A stretch of DNA of 64,000 bases. Source: Aldehydirespirator sp965204415. GTDB lineage: Bacteria; Actinomycetota; Acidimicrobiia; Acidimicrobiales; Aldehydirespiratoraceae. Below the pieces are notes generated by a model. The model was not told the DNA's origin. It worked only from the letters and a program-made list of their open reading frames with translations, and ran no database searches. The stretch spans positions 62,001 to 126,000 of the forward strand of contig CBDBEL010000002.1 of the NCBI GenBank assembly GCA_965204415.1. The letters are read 5' to 3'. Positions 1-7,901 of the stretch are shown in pieces (positions within the stretch are counted from its first letter, which is position 1; every line of letters starts with the position of its first letter). The position numbers and the translations under genes were made by a program.

Positions 1-1
1 C

Positions 2-724
2 AACACCCACAGCGACGTGGCCCGGTTCAACGAGGGCCTCGAGATCGTGCTCAAGGGGCTCAACGCCGACGGTCCGTTCTCGTTCATGGGCGACTTCTGG
101 CAGTGCATCGACGTGGACCTGCCGTGGCGGCCGCTTCAGCGCCCCCACCCGCCGATCTGGATTCCGACCAACACCCCGGCCAAGGGCTACGAGTACGGGC
201 TGCAGGGCTACGGCATCGGCGGTTTCGGCGTGGTGGGCATGGACCTCTACGAGGTGGTGTTCCGCGAGTACCACCGGGGCTGCGACGAGGCCGGCATCCC
301 CCACGACCGCCGTCCGATCACCTACCTGGCCTCGACGCTGGTGGCCGAGACCGACGCCGAGGCCACCGAGCTCATGTACGACCACTTCCTGCGCCAGCTG
401 GCGCTGTTCGAGGAGGAGCGGCGGCGCTCCCGCCGGGCGGGCGACTCCGCGATCAGGCAGGCCACCACCGCGTCGCTGGGCCGGATGGCCGCCATCCGCG
501 CCGACATGGACGGCTCCGCGGAGGGCCTCAAGTTCTTCCACGGCAGCCCCGACACCGTGGCCGCCAAGATCAGGCACCTGCAGGAGCGCCTGGGCGTGAA
601 CGTGTTCCTCGGGGAGTTCTCGTTCGGCGAGCTCAGCTGGGAGCAGGTCCGCCGGTCCCACGAGCTGTTCATGGGCGAGGTCGTCCCCCAGGTTGTCGGA
701 ACCCAGGTAGCGGCCGCCGGATGA
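2..724 (+). CDS. LLM-class flavin-dependent monooxygenase, C-terminal part (5' end outside window)
   Basis: The frame is open from base 2, so the start lies upstream of the window; 240 residues are visible. LLM enzymes are (beta/alpha)8-barrel F420- or FMN-dependent oxidoreductases that hydroxylate or open rings with reduced flavin. The segment PPIWIPTNTPAKG and the following Gly-rich strand match the region before the C-terminal half of the LLM barrel, and the last 80 residues (LKFFHGSPDTVAAKI, then a helix ending in HELFMGEVVPQV) are typical of the family C-terminus. The stop overlaps the next start as ATGA, so the gene is the first visible member of an operon with the SDR, amidinohydrolase, RidA and acyl-CoA dehydrogenase. 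The substrate cannot be read from the sequence. Confidence 0.85.
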   Translation, partial: NTHSDVARFNEGLEIVLKGLNADGPFSFMGDFWQCIDVDLPWRPLQRPHPPIWIPTNTPAKGYEYGLQGYGIGGFGVVGMDLYEVVFREYHRGCDEAGIPHDRRPITYLASTLVAETDAEATELMYDHFLRQLALFEEERRRSRRAGDSAIRQATTASLGRMAAIRADMDGSAEGLKFFHGSPDTVAAKIRHLQERLGVNVFLGEFSFGELSWEQVRRSHELFMGEVVPQVVGTQVAAAG

Positions 725-1470
725 GCCTCCTCGAGGGCCGCAATGCCGTCGTCACCGGCGCGGGCGACATCGGCAGCGTCGTGGCGCGGCGGCTGCACGA
801 CCACGGCGCGGCCGTCGAGGTGTGGGACGCCTCCGCCGCCGCGCTGGCCCGGGTCGAGGCCGGCGGGATCGGCGTGCGGGAGGTGGACGTCACCGACCGC
901 GATGCGGTGACCGCCGCCGCCGAGGACGCGGCCGCGGCAGGACCGGTGAACGTGCTGGCCAACACGGCCGCGGTGGCCCGCTTCGGCTCGGTCGCCGACC
1001 TCGACCCCGACCAATGGCAGGAGACGCTCGACGTGAACCTCACCGGCGTCTACCTGTGCTGCCGGGCCTTCGTCGGTCCGATGGCGGCCGGCGGCGGGGG
1101 CAGCATCGTCAACATCTCCTCGGTCGGAGGCCTCAAGGGGGAGCCGGACTTCGCCAGCTACTGCGCCTCGAAGTTCGGCGTGATCGGCCTCACCCAGTCG
1201 CTGGCGCGCGAGGTCGGCTCGTTCAACATCAGGGTGAACTCGGTGTGCCCGGGCGCGGTCGAGTCGCAGATGAACACCGACACCATGGCCCGCGACGCCC
1301 GCCGCTACGGGATCACGCTCGAGGACGTCGAGCAGAGGATCCTGAGCCGCACCGCGCTGGGCCGTCTCGTTCAGCCCGGCGACGTCGCCGACGCGGTGGT
1401 GTTCCTGGCGTCGGACCTGTCGTCGTGCATAACCGCCGAGTCGCTCGCGGTGACCGGCGGAATCTTCTAG
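721..1470 (+). CDS. SDR family NAD(P)-dependent oxidoreductase
   Basis: A classical short-chain dehydrogenase/reductase of 249 residues, predicted to be a cytosolic alcohol/ketone oxidoreductase. The N-terminal nucleotide loop reads VTGAGDIGS, a variant of the usual TGxxxGxG. The NxxxD-type 'LANTAAVA' replaces the common NNAG. The catalytic triad is present: Ser in NISSVGG, and YCASK. The C-terminus (FLASDLSSCITAESLAVTGG) is typical. The ATG overlaps the upstream oxygenase stop (ATGA), which fixes the start; a frame extending much further upstream is open only because of base composition. The gene probably acts on a product of the adjacent LLM oxygenase. Confidence 0.9.
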   Translation: MSLLEGRNAVVTGAGDIGSVVARRLHDHGAAVEVWDASAAALARVEAGGIGVREVDVTDRDAVTAAAEDAAAAGPVNVLANTAAVARFGSVADLDPDQWQETLDVNLTGVYLCCRAFVGPMAAGGGGSIVNISSVGGLKGEPDFASYCASKFGVIGLTQSLAREVGSFNIRVNSVCPGAVESQMNTDTMARDARRYGITLEDVEQRILSRTALGRLVQPGDVADAVVFLASDLSSCITAESLAVTGGIF

Positions 1471-1497
1471 CGAACGGATCGAAGAAGGGGAACTGCT

Positions 1498-2658
1498 ATG
1501 ACAATCGATGTAGTCGGGTCGGACGTGCCGACCATCCCGCCCATGGCGCCCGTCTATGCGGACAGGATCGCCGACACCCAGCGCCGGCTGCGCGACGGGG
1601 AGTTCTCCCTGGAGAACATGCCGGGATACATCAAGGGCCAGCGGCCCACCACCGACGTGTGGCACAACATCGACCACCTCGAGATCTATCCCAAGGTGTG
1701 GGGCCGCGAGTGCGGCAAGAACGGGATCGGCAGGCTGCGCGAGGTGGTGCTCACCGAGATCACCGAGTCCGAGAAGTTCGCCTACCAGGACCTCGACCCG
1801 GCCTACTTCCCGCAGATGGCCGACGCCTACTCGAGCATCGACATTCCGAAGATGATCGACCAGAGCCTGGCCTATGAGGCCGCGCTGGAGGCCAACGGCG
1901 TGATCGTGCACCGGGTGGAGTTCCCGCAGCCGCCGGTCAGCGCGTTCGGTCCGGCCAAGAGCACCTGGGCCGCGGCCGAGCTGTTCGTGCTGCGGGGCGG
2001 GTCGGTGCTGCCCAAGCGGGGCGTCCAGCCCCTCGCCTACGGCCGGGCCGAGTACCTGGCGCTGTGGGCGTGGACCCGGCTGGGCGTGCCCGTGCTGTGC
2101 GCGGTCACCGGAACCGGCATCTTCGAGATCGGGCCCTGCCACTTCCTGGCCGAGGACGTGTTCGTCTCGGGCAACGGCATGGCGTTCAACGACGAGGGCC
2201 TCGAGCAGATGAAGCCGGTGATAGCCCGCTCGGCCGGCCTCGACGTCGAGGACATGACGTTCCTGCACATCGAGTTCCCCGGCGCCAAGTACTACGACGC
2301 GCCCAGCGGCGTCGGCCACCACCCCGACCTGTACATCGCTCCGCTGGACCTGCGCAAGGTGATCACCTACTCGCCGGGCCTCGACTTCGCCACGCTGGAG
2401 TGGCTGCGCAAGCGGGACTACACCATCGTCGAAGTGGAGCATTCCGAGCAGGCCCAGTTCGCGCCGGCCAACGTCCTGCCGCTGGAGCCCGGGCTGGTGG
2501 TGATGCACGCCGAGGCCATCCAGAGCATCGCCAAGGTGCGGGCCGCGGGCGTCGAGGTCATCGAGGTCCCCTACTCGGAGTTCATGAAGGAGGGCGGCGG
2601 CCTGCACTGCTCCACCGGACAGGTCTGGCGGGAGAAGGGCCCCTACTCCACCGACTGA
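1498..2658 (+). CDS. Amidinotransferase/arginine-deiminase-type hydrolase
   Basis: A 386-residue member of the guanidine-modifying (GME) superfamily, whose members hydrolyse or transfer amidino groups (arginine deiminase, DDAH, glycine amidinotransferase). The C-terminal catalytic motif GGGLHCSTGQVW places the nucleophile at Cys371. The central LHIEF gives a catalytic His at about residue 257 with an acidic partner two residues on. The N-terminal region of about 90 residues has no motif I recognise. A GGGG-containing ribosome site precedes ATG 1498. Position between an SDR and a RidA deaminase suggests removal of nitrogen from a guanidino- or ureido-type intermediate. Whether it is a deiminase, a dimethylaminohydrolase or a transferase cannot be decided. 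Confidence 0.85.
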   Translation: MTIDVVGSDVPTIPPMAPVYADRIADTQRRLRDGEFSLENMPGYIKGQRPTTDVWHNIDHLEIYPKVWGRECGKNGIGRLREVVLTEITESEKFAYQDLDPAYFPQMADAYSSIDIPKMIDQSLAYEAALEANGVIVHRVEFPQPPVSAFGPAKSTWAAAELFVLRGGSVLPKRGVQPLAYGRAEYLALWAWTRLGVPVLCAVTGTGIFEIGPCHFLAEDVFVSGNGMAFNDEGLEQMKPVIARSAGLDVEDMTFLHIEFPGAKYYDAPSGVGHHPDLYIAPLDLRKVITYSPGLDFATLEWLRKRDYTIVEVEHSEQAQFAPANVLPLEPGLVVMHAEAIQSIAKVRAAGVEVIEVPYSEFMKEGGGLHCSTGQVWREKGPYSTD

Positions 2659-2684
2659 GCGAAGCGCACCATCCAGGAGGAATC

Positions 2685-3083
2685 GTGCCGAAGGAAGTCA
2701 TCAACCCCGACGGTCTGTGGGACTCCAGCAACCGGAGCTACAGCCATGTGGTGAAGGTCACCAACCCGCAGAGCCTGATATTCGTGGCCGGAATGGCCGC
2801 GGTCGGGCCAGACCTGAAGATCGTGTCCGACGACATCCGCGAGCAGACCCGGGTGTGCTTCCAGATCATCGAGAAGGAGCTGGAGGCGGCCGGCGCGACG
2901 CTCGACGACATCTGCGACATGACCGTCTACCTGCTCGACATCGAGAACCACAAGTGGCCGGTGCGCGAGGTGCGAAGCGAGTTCTTCACCGACGAGCGGC
3001 TGCCGGTGTCCACCATGATCGAGGTGCGCAACTTCGCCATCGAGGGCATGCTGATCGAGATAGACGTCATCGCGGCGACCTGA
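2685..3083 (+). CDS. RidA family protein
   Basis: A 132-residue protein of the RidA/YjgF/Rut C family: trimeric enzymes that hydrolyse enamines and imines or related carbamates. The GTG start at 2685 is chosen because AGGAGG lies five bases before it. Diagnostic stretches are LIFVAGMAAVG near the N-terminus and a C-terminal MLIEIDVIAA. The Arg of the usual 'R..v.v..Lp' active-site motif is replaced by the sequence STMIEVRNFAIEG, so the exact chemistry is open. It lies 26 bases after the amidinohydrolase and is probably co-transcribed. It is one of three RidA genes in the window, each in a different catabolic operon. Confidence 0.88.
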   Translation: MPKEVINPDGLWDSSNRSYSHVVKVTNPQSLIFVAGMAAVGPDLKIVSDDIREQTRVCFQIIEKELEAAGATLDDICDMTVYLLDIENHKWPVREVRSEFFTDERLPVSTMIEVRNFAIEGMLIEIDVIAAT

Positions 3084-3173
3084 TGCTCACACCGTTCCCC
3101 TGCCGAAATTGGCGACGATCTGGGCACTGGACACCCAAAATCCGCCTCAATTTCGCCGAAGGAGGGTGCTGAG

Positions 3174-4334
3174 ATGGACTTCGAGCTGAACGAAGAGCAG
3201 CAGATGTTCCAGGACGTGCTGCGACAGTTCGTCGACACCGAGATCAAGCCGGTGGCCCGCGAGATGGAGCAGTCGGGCCAGTACCCCACCGAGATCGTGG
3301 CCAAGATGGCCGAGATGGGCCTGTTCGGCATCACCGTCGGCGCCGAGTACGGCGGGCTCGACCTCGACACCGTGTCGATGAGCCTGGTGTTCGAGGAGAT
3401 CTCCATGGGGTGGATGGGCATCGCCGGCATCCTCGGCAGCCACTCGCTGAGCTGCCGGATGATCACCAACCACGGCACCGACGAGCAGAAGCAGCGCTGG
3501 CTGCCCGAACTGGCCACCGGCGAGCGCCGCACCGCCATAGCCCTCACCGAGCCCGGCGCGGGAAGCGACCTTCAGGGCATCTCCACCCGGGCGTGGCGAG
3601 ACGGCGACACCTACGTCATCCGCGGCACCAAGACCTGGATCACCAACGCCCGGTTCGCCAACCCGCTGCCGGTGCTGGTGAAGACCGACCCCGACGCCGA
3701 GCCCCGCCACCGCGGCATGAGCGTGCTGATGGTGGAGGCCGGCACGCCGGGCTTCGAGGTGCTGCGCGACCTGGGCAAGCTCGGCTACAAGGGCCCGGAG
3801 TCGTGCGAGGTCGTGCTCGACGACGTCAGGGTTCCGGTCGACAACCTGCTGGGCGGCACCGAGGGCGTGGGATTCAAGCAGGTGATGTCGGGCCTGGAGG
3901 TCGGCCGGATCAACATCGCGGCCCGGGGCGTGGGCGTGGCCCAGGCCGCCTTCGACGCCGCGCTGGCGTACTCCATGGAGCGGGAGGCCTTCGGCCAGCC
4001 CATCGGCGAGTTCCAGGCCATCCAACTCAAGCTGGCCGACATGGCCACCGAGATCGAAGCGGCCCGGCTGCTGACCCGCTGGGCCGCCAACCGGATCGAC
4101 GAGGGCCTGCGGGCCGACGTGGAGGCCGGCATGGCCAAGTACTTCGCCTCTGAGGCGGCCATCAAGGCGTCGATGGAGTCCATGCGGATCCACGGCAGCT
4201 ACGGCTACTCGACCGAGCTCGAGATCGAGCGCCTCTACCGGGACGCTCCGCTGATGGCCATCGGGGAGGGCACCAACGAGATCCAGCGCACCATCATCGC
4301 CAAGGGCCTGATGAGACGGGCCCGAGGTGGCTGA
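3174..4334 (+). CDS. Acyl-CoA dehydrogenase
   Basis: A full-length 386-residue acyl-CoA dehydrogenase, an FAD enzyme that introduces a trans-2,3 double bond into acyl-CoA thioesters. It has the N-terminal helical domain (LNEEQQMFQDVLRQFVD), the FAD-binding signature ALTEPGAGSDL near residue 124, a beta domain containing TKTWITNA, and the C-terminal helical domain ending with IGEGTNEIQRTII. GAAGGAGGG precedes the ATG with good spacing. It closes the first operon, or nearly so. Substrate range cannot be predicted; the neighbouring genes argue for a branched or ring-derived acyl-CoA rather than a plain fatty acid. Confidence 0.93.
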   Translation: MDFELNEEQQMFQDVLRQFVDTEIKPVAREMEQSGQYPTEIVAKMAEMGLFGITVGAEYGGLDLDTVSMSLVFEEISMGWMGIAGILGSHSLSCRMITNHGTDEQKQRWLPELATGERRTAIALTEPGAGSDLQGISTRAWRDGDTYVIRGTKTWITNARFANPLPVLVKTDPDAEPRHRGMSVLMVEAGTPGFEVLRDLGKLGYKGPESCEVVLDDVRVPVDNLLGGTEGVGFKQVMSGLEVGRINIAARGVGVAQAAFDAALAYSMEREAFGQPIGEFQAIQLKLADMATEIEAARLLTRWAANRIDEGLRADVEAGMAKYFASEAAIKASMESMRIHGSYGYSTELEIERLYRDAPLMAIGEGTNEIQRTIIAKGLMRRARGG

Positions 4335-4348
4335 TGACCGGGCGCCGG

Positions 4349-4470
4349 GCCGGAATCGGCAGCGTTGTGCACGGATGGCGTGCATCGTGCTGCAAGTTCT
4401 GGGAGGTGTTGGGACTGGTGCCGGAATTGGCAGCGTTGTGCACGGATGGCGTGCATCGTGCTGCAAGTTC
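4349..4470. repeat. Two copies of a 51-bp structured direct repeat
   Basis: Bases 4349-4399 and 4420-4470 are the same 51-bp sequence with one mismatch (AATCGG versus AATTGG). Within each copy GCAGC and TGCAC can pair with GTGCA and GCTGC around a GGATGGC loop, giving an interrupted hairpin. They fill the gap between the acyl-CoA dehydrogenase and the MmgE/PrpD gene. They may be a REP-like element or a transcript-processing structure; no coding role is visible. Confidence 0.85.
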
Positions 4471-4534
4471 GCTTCGGTGCGGGTGCCGGCCAGCGGCTGA
4501 TGATCTGTAGGACGACTGGTCGGGAAGGACAAAG

Positions 4535-5914
4535 ATGAGCCGCACGAGAGAACTGGCCGAGGCTGTCAGCGGGATCGAGGTCGACGGGCTCGGTGACGCC
4601 GAGATCGAGGCGGTCCGCCGCCTGCTGCTCGACCATCTCGGGGTGGCCGCGGCCGGTTCGGTCACGGACTCGGCGGTGACGTTCCGCCGCACCATGGACC
4701 GCTTCGCCCACGACGCCAGCGCGGCGCTGCCCGTGATCGGCGCGGGTGTCACCGCGGCGCCGGTCCCGGCCGCGATGGCCAACGCGGTAGCCGGGCACTC
4801 CATCGAGTACGACGACGTCCACAACTCGTCCTCCAGCCATCCCGGCGTGGTGATGTACCCCGCGGCCATGGCCGCCACCGCCCTGGCCGGCGGCGACGAG
4901 CGGGACCTGGTGCGAGCGGTGGTGATCGGCTTCGAGGTCATGTGCCGGGCCGGCCGGGCCGCCGACCCCGCGGCCCACTACGCCCGCCACTTCCATCCCA
5001 CCGGCACCATCGGCTCGCTGGGGGCGGCCGCGGCGGCCGCGGCCGCTTTCGGCCTCGACGCCGACGGGATCAACTCCGCCATCGGGATAGCGGCCACGAT
5101 GGCCTCGGGCAGCATGGAGTTCCTTCGCGACGGCGCCTGGACCAAGCGCCTCCATCCGGCGCTGGCCGCCCGCAACGGCGTGGAGGCCGGGCTGCTCGCG
5201 GCCGACGGCTATGTCGGCACCGACGACGGCATCTGCGGTGAGCGCGGCTTCCTGGCCGCCCACAGCGAGGCCCCCGAGCCCGACCGGCTGCTGGAGGGTT
5301 GGGGCCGGTGGCCGCTGGAGGTGGTGTCCACCAGCATCAAGCGCCACACTTGCTGCCGCTACAACCAGGGCGCCATCGACGCGCTGCTGGCCATCCGCTC
5401 CGATCACGGCGTGGGGGCCGGCGACGTCGAGTCGGTGGTGATCGGGATCCCGTCGGTGGCCGTCGACATCGTGGCCGAGCCCGCGGCGTCCAAGCGCCGG
5501 CCGGCCTCGGTGGTGGACGCCCAGTTCAGCCTGGCCTTCGGCGCGGCCGCGGCGCTGCTGTGGGGCCGGGCCGGGCTGGCCGAGTACGACGAGGCCCGCC
5601 TGTCCGACCCGGCCGCGCTGGCGCTCATGGACCGGGTGGGCTACGAGGTCGATCCCGAGATCGACCGCGACTTCCCCGACAAGTGGCGGGCCTGGGCCCG
5701 GGTCACCACCCGCAGCGGCGACGTCCACACCCAGCGGGTCGACGATCCCAAGGGCGACCCCGGCAACCCGTTCACCGACGACGAGTGCCGCGAGAAGTTC
5801 GACGACCTGGCCTCAGCCGTCTACAGCGCCGAGGCCCGCGACGCCATCGCCGAGCACGCCCTCTCGATGGGAGCCCCCGGCTCCTGGAAAGCCCTCCTAG
5901 ACACGCTTACATAG
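4535..5914 (+). CDS. MmgE/PrpD family protein
   Basis: A 459-residue member of the MmgE/PrpD family, which includes 2-methylcitrate dehydratase, cis-aconitate decarboxylase and iminodisuccinate epimerase. The length matches the family (about 450). Typical stretches are AVAGHSIEYDDVH near residue 92, the Ala-rich helix following HPTGTIGSLGAAAAAAAAF near residue 160, and STSIKRHTCCRYNQGAIDA near residue 270 where the family carries its substrate-binding Lys/His. GGAAGGAC precedes ATG 4535. It probably dehydrates, epimerises or decarboxylates a di- or tricarboxylic intermediate of the same pathway. Its specific reaction is unknown. Confidence 0.88.
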   Translation: MSRTRELAEAVSGIEVDGLGDAEIEAVRRLLLDHLGVAAAGSVTDSAVTFRRTMDRFAHDASAALPVIGAGVTAAPVPAAMANAVAGHSIEYDDVHNSSSSHPGVVMYPAAMAATALAGGDERDLVRAVVIGFEVMCRAGRAADPAAHYARHFHPTGTIGSLGAAAAAAAAFGLDADGINSAIGIAATMASGSMEFLRDGAWTKRLHPALAARNGVEAGLLAADGYVGTDDGICGERGFLAAHSEAPEPDRLLEGWGRWPLEVVSTSIKRHTCCRYNQGAIDALLAIRSDHGVGAGDVESVVIGIPSVAVDIVAEPAASKRRPASVVDAQFSLAFGAAAALLWGRAGLAEYDEARLSDPAALALMDRVGYEVDPEIDRDFPDKWRAWARVTTRSGDVHTQRVDDPKGDPGNPFTDDECREKFDDLASAVYSAEARDAIAEHALSMGAPGSWKALLDTLT

Positions 5915-5928
5915 GAACCTCCCGGTGT

Positions 5929-5994
5929 GGGCCCGAAAGCTGGCGCGGGTATGAACCTGAGGCGGGCCCGAAAGCTGGCGCGGGTATGAACCTG
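5929..5994. repeat. Two identical 31-bp direct repeats between convergent genes
   Basis: Bases 5929-5959 and 5964-5994 are identical 31-bp copies beginning GGGCCCGAAAGCTGGCGCGG, separated by four bases. They occupy almost the whole gap between the convergent MmgE/PrpD and ABC permease genes. The unit does not fold into a strong hairpin, so a terminator role is not evident. Confidence 0.85.
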
Positions 5995-6001
5995 GGGCGG
6001 G

Positions 6002-7783
6002 TCAGAAGGTGATTCGGGCCTTCAGGACGAAGCGGAGGATCACCATCAGGAGCATGCCGGCCACCCACAGGCCCACCGAGATGGCGGCCACGAACGGCAG
6101 CCGGCCGTTGTTGTAGAAGCTGTACATCACGGTGGTGATCACCTCGGTGCCTGAGCGGAACAGCAGCACCGACAGGGTGAACTCCCGCATGTAGGTGATG
6201 AACGCCAGTATCAGGCCCCCCAGCAGGGCGGGCCGCAGGATGGGCAGCACGATCCGGCCCATGGTGGCCAGGTTGCCCGCGCCCGAGATGCGGCTGGCGT
6301 GCTCGAGGTCGGCCGACAGCTGCACCACCGGGCCGGTCATCTGGCGCACCGCCACCGGCAGGAAGTAGACGACGTAGGCCATGGCCATGATCCACAACGT
6401 GCCGTAGATCGAGAACCCTCCCGGCAGGCTGAAGGTGATGTAGGTGTAGAGCAGCGAGGTGGCCATCACCACGCCGGGGACCATCAGCGGCAGGCTGGCG
6501 CCGTAGTCGATGGTGCGGCTCCAGCGGCCCCTGAACCGCACCACGCAGTAGGCCACCAGCGCGCCGAAGACCATCACGAACAGCCCCGACCCCAACGACA
6601 GCGTGAGGCTGTTCTTGAGCGACCGCCACAGGATCGGGTTGTCGCTGAGCTGGCGGTAGTTCTCCAGCGACGACTGGGCCAGCAGCTCGGTGTCGGGGCG
6701 GCCGATGTAGGGCAGCAGCGAGCCGACCACCACCGCGATGAAGGGCAGCACCATCGTCAGGAAGAAGAACCCGCAGCACGCCGCGAACACCACCCAGCGC
6801 CAGCGTCCCAGCCGGGTCGGGCTCGCCTGGCTTCCCTTTCCGCTGACGGTCACGTAGCGCTCGCTGTGGCGGATCGACCGCAGGTACGCGATCAGCACCA
6901 CCATCGACGCGGCCAGCAGCACCACCCCGGTGGCCGAGGCCCGGCCGTGCTCGCGGGGCATCCGCACCCGCAGGGCATGGAAGATGTCGGTGGTGAAGAC
7001 GTGCTCCTTGGCCGGGAACCCGAACAGCAGCGGAATCTCCATCGAGCCGAGGCCGATGATGAAGCACAGCACCGCAGCCGACAGCAGCGCGGGCCTCGAC
7101 ACCCCCAGGGTGATCTTGAAGAACACCGACAGCGGCGACGCCCCGTTGATCCGGGCGGCGTGCTCGTAGTCGGGCGACACGTTGCGCATGCTGGCCGCCA
7201 CCACCAGGAACACCAGCGGAACCAGGTACAGCGACTGCACGAAGATCATGCCCGGCATGGAGTACACGTCGAAGCCGTCCCACGGGGTGACGGCCCGGAT
7301 GATCTCGTTGAGCATGCCGTTGCGCCCGCCGAGCAGGATGCTCCAGGCCGTGCCCGCGGCCAGCAGTGGGATGAAGTACAGGCCGATCGTCGAGAACTCC
7401 CACACGCCGCGCCACGGGACGTCGGTGCGGGTCACCACCCAGGCCAGCAGCACGCCGATCACCAGCGGCACCACCGTCTGGCCCACCGCGAACTCCAGGG
7501 TGTTGCCGATGATGTCGCTGGACTTGTCGAAGGTGTCCCGGTAGTTCTGCAGGGTCAGCGGCCCCCGTTCGGGCGGGCCGCCCTCCTGGAACGATCCCAG
7601 GATCAGCCGGTAGAACGGCAGCACCACCAGTATGAACACCGCCAAGGTCAGAACGATCCGCAGGCCGAACGGGAACGACAGCGCCCGCTGGCGGGCCGCA
7701 GCCCACAGCGTGCCGACGGCGGGGGAAGGGTCGGGCGGCTGGTCGGCTGGAGGCGCTCCGGGCTCGGTGGCGGTGCCGGTCAT
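6002..7783 (-). CDS. ABC transporter permease, fused two-domain (Fe3+/polyamine type)
   Basis: A 593-residue inner-membrane permease carrying both transmembrane halves in one chain, as in FbpB/ThiP-type importers. Each half carries a cytoplasmic EAA-type coupling loop: EHAARINGASPLSVFFKI in the first half and LEHASRISGAGNLATMGRI in the second, each followed by a conserved LRPALL- or RPALL-like segment. About twelve hydrophobic helices are seen, the first near residues 38-60, with a charged linker near residue 320. It follows the binding-protein and ATPase genes on the minus strand, giving the order SBP-ATPase-permease. The start ATG (7783) overlaps the stop of a duplicated mini-ORF rather than that of the ATPase gene itself. 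Confidence 0.93.
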   Translation of the reverse strand: MTGTATEPGAPPADQPPDPSPAVGTLWAAARQRALSFPFGLRIVLTLAVFILVVLPFYRLILGSFQEGGPPERGPLTLQNYRDTFDKSSDIIGNTLEFAVGQTVVPLVIGVLLAWVVTRTDVPWRGVWEFSTIGLYFIPLLAAGTAWSILLGGRNGMLNEIIRAVTPWDGFDVYSMPGMIFVQSLYLVPLVFLVVAASMRNVSPDYEHAARINGASPLSVFFKITLGVSRPALLSAAVLCFIIGLGSMEIPLLFGFPAKEHVFTTDIFHALRVRMPREHGRASATGVVLLAASMVVLIAYLRSIRHSERYVTVSGKGSQASPTRLGRWRWVVFAACCGFFFLTMVLPFIAVVVGSLLPYIGRPDTELLAQSSLENYRQLSDNPILWRSLKNSLTLSLGSGLFVMVFGALVAYCVVRFRGRWSRTIDYGASLPLMVPGVVMATSLLYTYITFSLPGGFSIYGTLWIMAMAYVVYFLPVAVRQMTGPVVQLSADLEHASRISGAGNLATMGRIVLPILRPALLGGLILAFITYMREFTLSVLLFRSGTEVITTVMYSFYNNGRLPFVAAISVGLWVAGMLLMVILRFVLKARITF

Positions 7784-7842
7784 GTGGCGGCAGCCTCGGT
7801 GCTGGTGGCGGTCGTGTCGCGCTCGGTGGCGGTGCCGGTCAT
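7780..7842 (-). CDS. Mini-ORF created by start-site duplication (20 codons)
   Basis: ATG at 7842 opens a 20-residue frame (MTGTATERDTTATSTEAAAT) that stops at TGA overlapping the permease ATG (ATGA at 7783-7780). Its first seven residues equal the permease N-terminus. The peptide is Thr/Ala-rich with no domain. It may be only a translational bridge that passes ribosomes from the ATPase to the permease gene. Whether the peptide accumulates is unknown. Confidence 0.5.
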   Translation of the reverse strand: MTGTATERDTTATSTEAAAT

Positions 7843-7901
7843 GTGGCGGCAGCCTCGGTGCTGGTGGCGGTCGTGTCGCGCTCGGCGACGGTGCCGGTCA
7901 C
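7839..7901 (-). CDS. Mini-ORF created by start-site duplication (20 codons)
   Basis: GTG at 7901 overlaps the ATPase stop (GTGA) and opens a 20-residue frame (MTGTVAERDTTATSTEAAAT) whose TGA overlaps the ATG of the second mini-ORF. It differs from the second copy by one residue. The chain ATPase, mini-ORF, mini-ORF, permease is thus joined by three consecutive four-base overlaps. Confidence 0.5.
   Translation of the reverse strand: MTGTVAERDTTATSTEAAAT

Noticed and set aside
322..2607. A very long open frame on the minus strand opposite the first operon (and similar long antisense frames elsewhere)
   Set aside because: Its translation is a His/Val/Gly/Asp-rich composition shadow with no domain. 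The plus-strand genes there have clear motifs and ribosome sites.
4349..4470. CRISPR-like repeats
   Set aside because: Only two copies, with a 20-base spacer of no foreign character and no cas genes.
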